Of a DNA stretch of 64,000 nt, positions 27,760 to 36,890 are shown piece by piece. How positions within the stretch are numbered: the first letter of the stretch is position 1; every line of letters starts with the position of its first letter. The translations under genes were made by a program, and so were the position numbers. A model generated the notes under the pieces. It was not told the DNA's origin. It saw nothing but the letters and a program-made list of their open reading frames with translations, and did not search any database. This DNA is from Aquimarina rhabdastrellae (GTDB taxonomy: Bacteria > Bacteroidota > Bacteroidia > Flavobacteriales > Flavobacteriaceae), in the NCBI GenBank assembly GCA_947387485.1, contig CANDNT010000002.1:62001-126000 (forward strand), in the 5' to 3' direction.

Positions 27760-30700
27760 TTAGTTTACTATTATTTTTTTGGATCTATTTTTATCTTCTC
27801 CTAAACGTACAAAATACATTCCTGTACTTGCATATGACATGTCTAATTGATACACAAAAGTACCTGTAGCATTTTTTTCTACATAGTTTGAAGTCACTAT
27901 TTGTCCTAAAATATTAAATACATATAACCTCAATCGTTGTGGCGCATTAACATCATTAAGCAATACTGTATATTGATCATTAACATTAGAAAGAACAACA
28001 AATCCGTCTTCTACACTAAAGTTTTCTTGAATATCCACAGTATAATCATGTGTTGATCCATATTGCATACTTCCACACGGATCATTAAGCGGTGCTCCAT
28101 TATTGGCATTTGTATCTCCTGCTCTAATACGCATACGATGACTTCCTAATGGTGCTCCTTCTGGTATTATTAATTGAAAAGTAATATCTTCTTCTGCCAC
28201 AGAAAGCACTTCTTCACTAATTAACAATTCTGTACTTTCAAAAATACCATCATCATCAAAATCTATCCATAGTGAAAATTTTTCTGCCTCACCACTTGCA
28301 AAACCAGCCTGCAATACTAAAGGATAACTACCTACTCCTCTATCTAAATCTATCACTAAATTTAAAAAGTCTTCATATCCATTATCACAAACTATAGCTG
28401 TATTTGTAATATTAGAAAGCTGTAATGAAATTATACCATCGCCAAAAGTACTACAATCTGATATAGGCGTACATATATTATGCTCTAATACCACAGTTTT
28501 ACTATCATTTAAAGGATCCTCATCTCCTTCTAAAGTTGTTCTTACTTCAAAAGTATATGTTCCTAAAGTAGATAAATCTACTGTAGTTGCAAACGTATGA
28601 TTTGCTGCTCCACCTACAGGAATAGTTTCATTAAATATTTCTTGAACTGTAGCACCGTTATTTAAGGTATAACTTACTGGTATATTACTTTGTGGTTCTC
28701 CTCCATAATTACGAATAGAGACCGTAACATTTTCTGTTCCTGTAAAACTATTTCCTTCACTAGGTGAAATCAATCGTCCTACCCCTACATCTTTAGCTAA
28801 TAAATTTTTAATATTAATTTCGCTACAATCATTTATGTTAGCCGTATCAGTACTCAAATTTGTCTCTGCTGTTATTTGAAGTGTTCTTCCTATAGTTAAA
28901 TCTGCTGTAGTAGTAAAACTATATGATATAGTTTCTCCTGCAGCTATAGGTCCTGGAATCACTTCGTTTACTGGGCTATTTCCATTAACCGCGTATGCTA
29001 CAGGTATATTACTTTGTGCTTGTGTACCAAAATTCTGCACTGTTACTGTTATAACTTCTGTTGTTGTATAGGTTTGGTTTGATAAGTTATCTATACTTAC
29101 TACACCTACATCATTAGGAATTTCATTAGCTATTTTAAAAGCTCCAACAACATTACGGGCATTATTTCCTGTATTCTCAAAATATTCTGCTATATGCCAA
29201 AAAGTTTGATCATCTCTAGGATCAACTGTAAGTTGAGCATAGTCTCCATAACGATTTCTACTGGTTTGGTTGATCCCTGTTCCAATCGCTATATCTTGTT
29301 CTGCTATCGTCATTACTCCTAGAGGGTCTCCAGTCAATCGTCCTGTATACCTTATTGACGCAAAACTATCTTCTAATGCATTATTTGTTATAGTTCCCAT
29401 AGTAGTATACGCCATACCTATATTACCATAACTATCTAATGCCATACTAGCACACCATGCGCTTTTTCCGTTAGGAGATGTATATGTTCCTTCTTGGTAT
29501 ACTGTCCACGGAGCCCCATCACTTGTTTGTCTCAATTCGTACCAGCGTATTCCTGAAATATTATCACTACTATCTCTATCGTCTATATCTACTGCAAAAT
29601 TGAGTACCACTGCATTATAATCACAAAACCTTCTATAATTTGATGCATACATAACTGCTCCTTGCAATACGTCTATATCTTGACCATCTCCACCTGGTTG
29701 TGGCAAGTTCCCAAAAGACCCTCCATCAAAAGTAGAATCAAAAGCTTGTATAGCTCCACTACTAACGGTTAACTCTTCGGCTTCTTCAATTGTAGATTCA
29801 CTAGGATTTATCCAGTTTACATTAATACTCCATAGTTTTAAAGCATCTTCATCTACTGTTTCCCATGCATCATCTTGAAAATAAAGTATTCTTGCATCTC
29901 CTTCTGGAGGTAAACTAGCTCCTATAGCATTAAATCCTGCTGGGCTATAAAACCCTCCTACTGTTGCTCCTGGTAGAGGAAACCCTACAATTTGAGCATC
30001 TGCTATACCTGATAGTAATTTTTCTCTTTCGATAACAAAAACAACTTCTTCTTCGGTTAAACTTCTTTGATCCTTATTTGCTGTAACATAATATCCATCT
30101 GACCATACCGAAAATTTTGTGTAATCCGGAAAGCTTCCTGTCTCAAAACGATAGGTATACCATCCATCATTAACAGGATCTGATCCTTTACAAACAGCTA
30201 CCAAAAACCCATTAGGTGAATCGCTAAATTGCGTTATCACAAAACGATCTGCAAAATTATCATAGAATACTATCGGATCTCCTAAGGATTCTCCAGGAAA
30301 TAAATTTTCTAATGAAGTAGATGGTACCATCACATTACCTAAACGATCGTGTATTGCAAATGCAGAGTTTTTTGCACTCACATAATGATTAGGTCCAATT
30401 GCTCCAGTAGGATCTGTAGGAGCTACTAAGCTAGAATTTGCTTCAAAAACAAGGTCAGGAGTTCTCCCACTATGTAATATTTGGTTTCTTTTTTGTTGCT
30501 TTTCTAATAAAGGATCTTGTCCTTTTGGATATCCTTTACCAGGTACGATTTTATTTGCATCAGTCCTTCTAGGGTTAATGTCTTCTACTTTTCTAAAAGT
30601 TTCTTGAATTAACGTTCTATTTGCTAGAGGCGGTACCTCTTTTACGTATATGGCTTGATTAATTAAAGTTGCTTTTTTAATAGCTTTCTTCTTTTGAGCA

Positions 30701-30765
30701 ATTCCTATTTGTACGCTCAAAATAAAAGCTAAAAACATAAGTTTCCTAAGCATTAAGAGATTCAT
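27760..30765 (-). CDS. secreted multidomain protein with CARDB-like and GEVED domains and a T9SS sorting signal
   Basis: About 1001 residues from the ATG at 30765 (MNLLMLRKLMFLAFILSVQ), preferred over an upstream in-frame TTG because it begins the signal peptide directly. The first about 540 residues resemble a propeller-like surface domain. Two CARDB-like adhesion repeats follow (DVGVVSIDNLSNQTYTTTEV and DVGVGRLISPSEGNSFTGTE), then a GEVED domain (EKFSLWIDFDDDGIFESTEL, HRMRIRAGD). The last about 80 residues are a type A T9SS sorting domain ending TGMYFVRLGEDKNRSKKIIV. The protein should be exported by SecYEG, then the type IX system, and anchored on the surface or released. The function of the large N-terminal domain is not clear. 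Confidence 0.85.
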   Translation of the reverse strand: MNLLMLRKLMFLAFILSVQIGIAQKKKAIKKATLINQAIYVKEVPPLANRTLIQETFRKVEDINPRRTDANKIVPGKGYPKGQDPLLEKQQKRNQILHSGRTPDLVFEANSSLVAPTDPTGAIGPNHYVSAKNSAFAIHDRLGNVMVPSTSLENLFPGESLGDPIVFYDNFADRFVITQFSDSPNGFLVAVCKGSDPVNDGWYTYRFETGSFPDYTKFSVWSDGYYVTANKDQRSLTEEEVVFVIEREKLLSGIADAQIVGFPLPGATVGGFYSPAGFNAIGASLPPEGDARILYFQDDAWETVDEDALKLWSINVNWINPSESTIEEAEELTVSSGAIQAFDSTFDGGSFGNLPQPGGDGQDIDVLQGAVMYASNYRRFCDYNAVVLNFAVDIDDRDSSDNISGIRWYELRQTSDGAPWTVYQEGTYTSPNGKSAWCASMALDSYGNIGMAYTTMGTITNNALEDSFASIRYTGRLTGDPLGVMTIAEQDIAIGTGINQTSRNRYGDYAQLTVDPRDDQTFWHIAEYFENTGNNARNVVGAFKIANEIPNDVGVVSIDNLSNQTYTTTEVITVTVQNFGTQAQSNIPVAYAVNGNSPVNEVIPGPIAAGETISYSFTTTADLTIGRTLQITAETNLSTDTANINDCSEINIKNLLAKDVGVGRLISPSEGNSFTGTENVTVSIRNYGGEPQSNIPVSYTLNNGATVQEIFNETIPVGGAANHTFATTVDLSTLGTYTFEVRTTLEGDEDPLNDSKTVVLEHNICTPISDCSTFGDGIISLQLSNITNTAIVCDNGYEDFLNLVIDLDRGVGSYPLVLQAGFASGEAEKFSLWIDFDDDGIFESTELLISEEVLSVAEEDITFQLIIPEGAPLGSHRMRIRAGDTNANNGAPLNDPCGSMQYGSTHDYTVDIQENFSVEDGFVVLSNVNDQYTVLLNDVNAPQRLRLYVFNILGQIVTSNYVEKNATGTFVYQLDMSYASTGMYFVRLGEDKNRSKKIIVN

Positions 30766-30853
30766 GATTTTAATTATGTATTTGCGTTGAGTTTGTCTAA
30801 AATACAATTAATAAACTTATAGAGACAAAATTCAAATAGTTTTACTCCATAAA

Positions 30854-30881
30854 AAAAGACCGTCTATTATAACGGTCTTTT
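30854..30881 (-). terminator. intrinsic terminator after glyS
   Basis: AAAAGACCGT and ACGGTCTTTT form a 10-bp stem around an 8-base loop, flanked by A-runs that become a T-run on the minus strand. Confidence 0.9.
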
Positions 30882-30902
30882 ATCTTATATTTAAAAACAA
30901 GG

Positions 30903-32438
30903 TTATTTTAACCAGTTTTCCATATCTATCTTATCAGAAAGTATTTTTTTCAACTCAGAAATTGGCACTCTCGTTTGCTCCATAGTATCACGATCTCTCA
31001 CTGTTACTGTATTATCATTTAAAGTATCATGATCTACAGTAATACATAAAGGTGTTCCTGCTGCATCTTGTCTTCTATATCTACGTCCTATAGCATCTTT
31101 TTCGTCATATGCTACATTGTAGTTCCATTTTAAGTCTTCTACAATCTTGTTTGCAACTTCTGGCAATCCATCTTTTTTAACCAATGGTAAAATTGCTGCT
31201 TTAACAGGAGCAACCACAGCTGGCAATCTCAAGACTACTCTGCTAGTTCCATCTTCAAGTTTTTCTTCTTGTAATGCTGTAGAGAATACTGCTAAGAACA
31301 TTCTATCCAATCCTACCGAAGTTTCTACTACATATGGCACGTAGTTTTCTTTCATTTCTGGATCAAAGAATTGCAGTTTCTTACCAGAATGCTCTTCATG
31401 AGCTTTTAAATCAAAATCTGTTCTAGAATGTATTCCTTCTAATTCTTTAAATCCGAATGGGAAATTAAATTCGATATCTGCAGCAGCATTTGCATAATGT
31501 GCTAATTTATCATGGTCATGAAAACGATAATTTTCTTCTCCTAACCCTAAAGACAAATGCCATTTTAAACGCGTATCTTTCCAGTACTCATACCACTTCA
31601 TCTCATCTCCAGGCTTTACAAAAAATTGCATTTCCATTTGCTCAAACTCACGCATTCTAAAAATAAATTGTCTCGCTACAATTTCATTTCTAAAAGCTTT
31701 TCCTGTTTGTGCAATCCCGAAAGGAATTTTCATACGACCTGTTTTTTGTACATTCAAAAAGTTTACAAAAATTCCTTGAGCTGTTTCTGGTCTTAAATAT
31801 AAATCTGTAGCAGTATCTGCAGAAGCTCCTAGTTTGGTTCCAAACATAAGATTAAACTGTCGTACATCTGTCCAATTCTTTGAACCTGTTTCTGGATCAG
31901 CTATTCCTAATTCTTCAATCAAAGCTTTTACATCTGCAAGATCTTCATTCTCCAAAGATCTTCCCATACGAGAAAGAATTTCTTCTCGTTGTCCTAAATA
32001 TTTTAAGACTCTAGGGTTTGTTGATTTAAATTCTTCTTCGTTAAAAGCTTCTCCAAATCTCTTTGCTGCTTTAGCAATTTCTTTGTTAGCTTTTTGAAGT
32101 AATTTTTCTGCATAATCTTCTATTAAGACATCTGCTCTATATCGCTTCTTTGAATCTTTGTTGTCTATTAATGGATCGTTAAACGCATCAACATGGCCCG
32201 ATGCTTTCCATGTAGTAGGGTGCATAAAAATTGCAGCATCTAATCCTACTATATTTTGGTGCATGAATACCATGCTTTTCCACCAATACTCACGGATATT
32301 CTTTTTTAACTCGACTCCGTTTTGTCCATAATCATAAACAGCACTTAGTCCATCATATATCTCACTAGAACTGAAGATATACCCGTACTCTTTTGCATGT
32401 GCTATTACCTTCTTAAATTTATCGTCTTTATTTGCCAT
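30903..32438 (-). CDS. glyS: glycyl-tRNA synthetase, homodimeric eukaryote-like type
   Basis: 511 residues of class II synthetase. It charges tRNA-Gly. The gene encodes the single-chain alpha2 form (sometimes glyQS), not the alpha/beta tetramer. Visible are YGYIFSSSEIYDGLSAVYDYG at the start, motif-2-like FRNEIVARQFIFRMREFEQMEMQFF, ETSVGLDRMFLAVFS (motif 3) and a C-terminal anticodon-binding domain (LPAVVAPVKAAILPLV, YRRQDAAGTPLCITVDHDTL). A -7-like box TATTTTTGC lies on the minus strand at 32442-32450, immediately upstream of the start. Confidence 0.97.
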   Translation of the reverse strand: MANKDDKFKKVIAHAKEYGYIFSSSEIYDGLSAVYDYGQNGVELKKNIREYWWKSMVFMHQNIVGLDAAIFMHPTTWKASGHVDAFNDPLIDNKDSKKRYRADVLIEDYAEKLLQKANKEIAKAAKRFGEAFNEEEFKSTNPRVLKYLGQREEILSRMGRSLENEDLADVKALIEELGIADPETGSKNWTDVRQFNLMFGTKLGASADTATDLYLRPETAQGIFVNFLNVQKTGRMKIPFGIAQTGKAFRNEIVARQFIFRMREFEQMEMQFFVKPGDEMKWYEYWKDTRLKWHLSLGLGEENYRFHDHDKLAHYANAAADIEFNFPFGFKELEGIHSRTDFDLKAHEEHSGKKLQFFDPEMKENYVPYVVETSVGLDRMFLAVFSTALQEEKLEDGTSRVVLRLPAVVAPVKAAILPLVKKDGLPEVANKIVEDLKWNYNVAYDEKDAIGRRYRRQDAAGTPLCITVDHDTLNDNTVTVRDRDTMEQTRVPISELKKILSDKIDMENWLK

Positions 32439-32524
32439 AAGGCAAAAATAATTGAATTTATACGAATTGAAAACGAATTATAGTATTTAATAGGATATCT
32501 TTTTTCTCTTTATAAATAATATAA

Positions 32525-32559
32525 AAAACCATCATATTTTTTATCAATATGATGGTTTT
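32525..32559 (-). terminator. terminator after the coiled-coil membrane protein gene
   Basis: AAAACCATCATATT (32525-32538) and AATATGATGGTTTT (32546-32559) are exact 14-bp complements around a 7-base loop. Confidence 0.93.
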
Positions 32560-32588
32560 CTATTAATTATATTGTATTCTTATTTCTC

Positions 32589-33470
32589 TTATCTCAATTC
32601 AAATTGAGTAGTTGATATCATTTTTGGTCCTGAGAAAAGATTTACGATATAGTTACCTTTAACAATCTCTTCTTCTTTTGCATCAACTAAGATACATACA
32701 TCTAATGCATCATTTTCATAAAACACTTTATTACTTGCACTGTATGTTAATACTGCATCTTTAAAATGTGCAGAAACTTTTTCTCCTATCAAGTTGTTTG
32801 ATGGGTTAATCACCTGTACAAATAATTGCTTATCTCCTTTGTTTGTAATCTTGTTTGGAGATAATGTAAAGCATACTCTTATTTTATCAGCTCTACTAGC
32901 TCTTGAAGTCGTTACAATCTTACCACTGTTACGTACTTTTACTCCTTCTGCTTTAATATTTGCTGCAGTAAGTGCTGCTCCTCTTTCTACAATCTCTGCT
33001 AACTTAGCATTTTGATTTTGTAAAGAATCTGATAATACTATTCTATCTTGTAAAGCTGTAGAAGTACTATCAAGATCTACCGCTAATTGCTTATTAGCTT
33101 CAGTTAAACTATCTGCTAATTTAAATAGTCTTTCACGTTCTTTCTTTAGCTTTCCTACTTCTCTTCTATAACGAGCAATTAATCTCAAGTTTGCTTCATT
33201 ATCTTTAACACTATCTAATAATACTACGATACGTTGTTTTGCTTTTAATAAATGGTCATCCATAACTTCATTTAAAGCAATAGCATTATCATATTTTGTA
33301 ATCAATTCTCCTAGTTCACTCTCTATCAAATCTTTTTCTTGAGTTAGTATAGCTTTATTTTGTTTTTCTTCTTGATAGAAATTGTAAGTAAAGATTCCTA
33401 AAATTAATAAAAGGGCTCCAAGAACACCTATTAAAATTTTTAGTGTTAAATTGTTGTTCTGCTTTGTCAT
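32589..33470 (-). CDS. membrane-anchored coiled-coil protein of unknown function
   Basis: 293 residues. One transmembrane helix lies at residues about 11-30 (ILIGVLGALLLILGIFTY), followed by a coiled coil at roughly 35-165 (heptad-like Leu/Ile with Lys and Glu). A C-terminal domain at about 190-293 is beta-rich (KIRVCFTLSPNKI, LFVQVINPSNNLIGEK, NALDVCILVDAKEEEIVKG). The protein would face the periplasm. I do not recognise the family, although the architecture is familiar from Flavobacteriia. It diverges from comF across a 63-base gap to the alternative start. Confidence 0.72.
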   Translation of the reverse strand: MTKQNNNLTLKILIGVLGALLLILGIFTYNFYQEEKQNKAILTQEKDLIESELGELITKYDNAIALNEVMDDHLLKAKQRIVVLLDSVKDNEANLRLIARYRREVGKLKKERERLFKLADSLTEANKQLAVDLDSTSTALQDRIVLSDSLQNQNAKLAEIVERGAALTAANIKAEGVKVRNSGKIVTTSRASRADKIRVCFTLSPNKITNKGDKQLFVQVINPSNNLIGEKVSAHFKDAVLTYSASNKVFYENDALDVCILVDAKEEEIVKGNYIVNLFSGPKMISTTQFELR

Positions 33471-33548
33471 TTTTAATTTTCGATTTTGATGGTTACGTTA
33501 ATTAGCGGGCAATATAATTAATTTAAATTCAATTTGAGTTTTATTAGT

Positions 33549-34229
33549 ATGTTAAGAGATTTATTCTATCTATTCTTCCCTTCACATTGTGCTTCTTGTG
33601 ATCGCACTCTCTTAAAAAATGAACATATAATATGTTTACGTTGTAGACATGAACTTCCTGTTACGAATTATCATTTCTTAAACGTAGAAAAAATAGAAAA
33701 AGTATTTTATGGTAGAATTCCCATAACTAATGCTACGGCTTTATTGTCGTTTCATAAAGATGGGTTAGTTCAAAATCTAATCCATAATCTCAAATACAGA
33801 GGTCAAGAAAACATAGGCAAAGTGTTAGGTAATTGGTTAGGAAGTGAACTTAAACAAATATCTGCTTATCAAGAAATTGACATTATCATCCCCGTACCAA
33901 TTCATCGCAAACGAATGAAAGAACGCGGCTATAATCAAGTAGCCAAATTTGGGCAAGAAATAGCCAAACATTTACATGCTGATTACATTGATTTTATTTT
34001 GAAAAAAAAATCAAACACCTTTAAACAATCTAAAAAAAATCGCCAAACTCGTTGGGAAAACACACAAGGTAGTTTTATCATAGAAAATCAAAACCTTCTT
34101 CAGGATAAACACATTCTCTTGGTCGATGATATTATTACTACTGGAGCCACATTAGAGAGTTGTGCGCTTCTGTTATTACAAATTCCTAATATTAAAATCA
34201 GCATTGCCACTATGGCAATTACAGAATGA
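33549..34229 (+). CDS. ComF family protein (amidophosphoribosyltransferase-like)
   Basis: About 226 residues from the ATG at 33549 (MLRDLFYLFFPSHCASC); an in-frame TTG at 33534 would add five residues. An N-terminal zinc-binding motif (CASCDRTLL, then CLRCRHELP) precedes a phosphoribosyltransferase domain with LIHNLKYRGQENIGK, RKRMKERGYNQVAKFGQEIA and the PRPP-binding loop ILLVDDIITTGAT. In naturally competent bacteria ComF helps handle incoming single-stranded DNA; in other bacteria its role is uncertain. No other competence gene is nearby. The next gene, a lipoprotein, begins 54 bases downstream. Confidence 0.92.
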   Translation: MLRDLFYLFFPSHCASCDRTLLKNEHIICLRCRHELPVTNYHFLNVEKIEKVFYGRIPITNATALLSFHKDGLVQNLIHNLKYRGQENIGKVLGNWLGSELKQISAYQEIDIIIPVPIHRKRMKERGYNQVAKFGQEIAKHLHADYIDFILKKKSNTFKQSKKNRQTRWENTQGSFIIENQNLLQDKHILLVDDIITTGATLESCALLLLQIPNIKISIATMAITE

Positions 34230-34283
34230 GTTTTTCGTTTGCATAAATATGTTGTTTCTTTGTCTAAAATTATTAGAAGTGAT

Positions 34284-35900
34284 ATGAACAAGCGTTCGAT
34301 TTATTTTTTTATTTCATCCATAGTACTGTTATCTTTTTTAAGTTGTGCAAAAAAAGGATCTATTACTGGTGGTGAAAAAGACATTATTCCTCCTAAATTT
34401 CTTAGAGCTACTCCACCTAATTATTCTACAAACTTTAATAAGAATGAAATTAGAATTTATTTTGATGAATATATAAAGCTTAAGGATCCCCAAAAGCAGA
34501 TTATCATCTCTCCGCCTATGGATCCCAAACCTATTATTACACCACTAGGGGGTGCTAGTAAATATGTAAAATTAGTTTTTAAGGATACTTTATTAGAGAA
34601 CACGACTTATAGCATAAGTTTTGGTGAAAGTATTGAAGATAATAATGAAGGAAATCCATTATCTTATTTTAAATATATTTTCTCTACCGGAAATTTTATT
34701 GACTCACTATCCATAAAAGGTACTATCGCAGATGCTTTATTAAAAGAACCTGATACTTTTGTTGCCATATCACTTTATGAGGTAAATGAGAATTATACTG
34801 ATTCTATAGTCTATAAAGAAGTTCCTCGTTATATAGGAAACACTTTAGACAGCACACATTTTACTCTCGATAATTTAAAAGCAGGTCAATATAAATTAGT
34901 TGCTCTCAAAGATGCTTCTACTAATTATACTTTTGAACCTAAAAGAGATAAAATTGGTTTTCTTGAAGAGACTATTAATCTTCCTGCCGATACTAGCAAG
35001 GTTTTTAATCTAAAACTTTTTAAGGAGGTATTAGATTTCAGTCCTGCTAAACCTAAACAAGCTTCTAAACATAAATTCATTTTTGGTTATGAGGGGAATG
35101 CAGATGATATGAAGGTAAAATTACTTACAGAAACTCCTTCTGATTTTGAAACTCGCATTCTTAAAGATCCTAAAAAGGATTCACTATACTATTGGTTTAA
35201 GCCGTTTTTTGAAAAAGATTCTCTCACATTTGAAATCACTAATACTAATAATTTCAAAGAAGAATTTATAACTCGTTTTAGAGATCAAAAAACAGACTCT
35301 CTTGTTGTTACTGCAAAGACAAAAGGAACATTGCCATTACATAAACCTTTTAAAATAACAGCAAATATCCCTTTAGATAGTATTAATAATGAAAAGATAT
35401 CTCTAGTAGATAAAGATACTATTGAAGTTCCTTTTACTTCAAAATTAGATATAGTAGAAAACGAAATTACCTTTGATTTTGAAAGAGGAGAACAACAGTT
35501 ATACAAACTGCAAATTCTACCTGAAGCCATTAAGGATTTTTATGGCAATGTAAACGATACGCTACAATTTAATTTAAGAACAAAAAAACTGAATGACTAC
35601 GGAAAGATTTTTGTGACTTTAGAAAATGTATCTGCTTATCCAGTAATTGTAGAATTAACAAATGAAAAAAGCGAAATAATATCTTCTTTAATTTCGACTA
35701 AAGATGAAGAATTACTTTTTGAATATTTAGAACCAGGGAAATATGACTTACGTGTCATATTTGACACTAATAATAATGGCATTTGGGATACTGGTAGCTT
35801 TTTATTACAAAGACAACCAGAACGTGTAAGTTATTACCCAAAATTACTTGAAGTAAGAGCTAATTGGGAATTAAAACAAACCTTTAAACTTCAAGATTAA
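34284..35900 (+). CDS. Ig-like (Big_5) domain lipoprotein
   Basis: 538 residues from the ATG at 34284, which begins a lipoprotein signal (SSIVLLSFLSCAKKGS). An upstream in-frame TTG is rejected because it would bury this signal. The first about 100 residues are a bacterial Ig-like Big_5 domain (GGEKDIIPPKFLRATPPNYS, FNKNEIRIYFDEYI, SISFGESIEDNNEGNPL). The remainder has more beta-sandwich segments, ending in a prealbumin-like pattern (EPGKYDLRVIFDTNNNGIWDTG). The family is common in Bacteroidota with no assigned reaction. It should be anchored in the outer or inner membrane. Confidence 0.85.
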   Translation: MNKRSIYFFISSIVLLSFLSCAKKGSITGGEKDIIPPKFLRATPPNYSTNFNKNEIRIYFDEYIKLKDPQKQIIISPPMDPKPIITPLGGASKYVKLVFKDTLLENTTYSISFGESIEDNNEGNPLSYFKYIFSTGNFIDSLSIKGTIADALLKEPDTFVAISLYEVNENYTDSIVYKEVPRYIGNTLDSTHFTLDNLKAGQYKLVALKDASTNYTFEPKRDKIGFLEETINLPADTSKVFNLKLFKEVLDFSPAKPKQASKHKFIFGYEGNADDMKVKLLTETPSDFETRILKDPKKDSLYYWFKPFFEKDSLTFEITNTNNFKEEFITRFRDQKTDSLVVTAKTKGTLPLHKPFKITANIPLDSINNEKISLVDKDTIEVPFTSKLDIVENEITFDFERGEQQLYKLQILPEAIKDFYGNVNDTLQFNLRTKKLNDYGKIFVTLENVSAYPVIVELTNEKSEIISSLISTKDEELLFEYLEPGKYDLRVIFDTNNNGIWDTGSFLLQRQPERVSYYPKLLEVRANWELKQTFKLQD

Positions 35901-35905
35901 AGCTT

Positions 35906-35937
35906 AAAAATGCGATATTTAAAAATATCGCATTTTT
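35906..35937. terminator. bidirectional terminator between the Ig-like lipoprotein and amidase genes
   Basis: AAAAATGCGATATTT (35906-35920) and AAATATCGCATTTTT (35923-35937) are exact complements with a 2-base centre, T-runs on both strands, between convergent genes. Confidence 0.93.
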
Positions 35938-35942
35938 TATTT

Positions 35943-36734
35943 TTATACTAATTCAAAATGATCTGCATCATTTAAAAAAGAAAGTTTACTTCGCAATGTC
36001 TCTAGATGAGACTTCTGTAAACTTGCATATAATATAACCTCTTTTTCTACAGGCATCTCTTCTTTTTCATGACACACATCTCCTAAAGCATTATAAATTG
36101 CAGAATGTCCATTATATTCATATCCATTACCATCTAATCCTACCCTATTTACTCCTATACAATAACTCATGTTCTCTATAGCTCTTGCTTTAAGTAAAGC
36201 ATCCCATGCTCCTATCCTTGGTTTTGGCCAGCTTGCAACATAAACCAAAGCATCATAATCTTCAACATTACGAGCCCAAACAGGAAATCTTAAATCATAA
36301 CATATCAATGGTTTTATTTTCCACCCTTTATATGTTATGATTAATTGTTTTTCTCCTTCTTTATATGTTTCATGCTCTTTTGCAAGTGTAAATAAGTGAT
36401 GTTTATCGTATAACTCATATGCTCCATTTTCTTTCATAAAAACAAAGCGATTGTAGTACTGATCCCCCTCTTTTATTACTATACTCCCTGCTATTGCACA
36501 AGATTTTTCTTGGGCCATTTGTTGCATCCATACCAGTGTTTCTCCTTGCATAGATTCTGCTACTTCTACAGCATTCATTGTAAACCCAGTAGTAAACATT
36601 TCTGGTAAAAAAATGATATCAGTTGTATCTGGAATTTCTTTTATTTTTGCAGTAAAAATCTTTCTATTCTCTATAGGATTTTCCCAAGCCAAATGTGATT
36701 GTATACACGCTATATTTAGAATTTCTTTTATCAC
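35943..36734 (-). CDS. carbon-nitrogen hydrolase (omega-amidase YafV-like)
   Basis: 263 residues of the nitrilase superfamily. The catalytic triad is visible: Glu in IIFLPEMFTTGFTMN, Lys in YELYDKHHLFTLAKE, and Cys in KPLICYDLRFPVWAR. The DKHHLF and LICYDLRFP patterns match the YafV/Nit2-type omega-amidases that clear 2-oxoglutaramate and related omega-amides; the exact substrate is an inference. The start appears to be GTG at 36734 (IKEILNIACIQ), since no ATG fits upstream and the next Met lies beyond the catalytic Glu. It converges on the Ig-like lipoprotein gene. Confidence 0.9.
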   Translation of the reverse strand: MIKEILNIACIQSHLAWENPIENRKIFTAKIKEIPDTTDIIFLPEMFTTGFTMNAVEVAESMQGETLVWMQQMAQEKSCAIAGSIVIKEGDQYYNRFVFMKENGAYELYDKHHLFTLAKEHETYKEGEKQLIITYKGWKIKPLICYDLRFPVWARNVEDYDALVYVASWPKPRIGAWDALLKARAIENMSYCIGVNRVGLDGNGYEYNGHSAIYNALGDVCHEKEEMPVEKEVILYASLQKSHLETLRSKLSFLNDADHFELV

Positions 36735-36890
36735 TATATTTCTTTTTAAACGTACATTTTTTCTAAAAATACTAATTTATTTACAACCGTCGACCAGCAT
36801 AGAAAACACGCTCAGCTATTTAGCCTTTTAATACTCGACTTTTACCAATAAAATCATTATTTTCGCAAGTTTAATAGAAAGAGTGAAAAC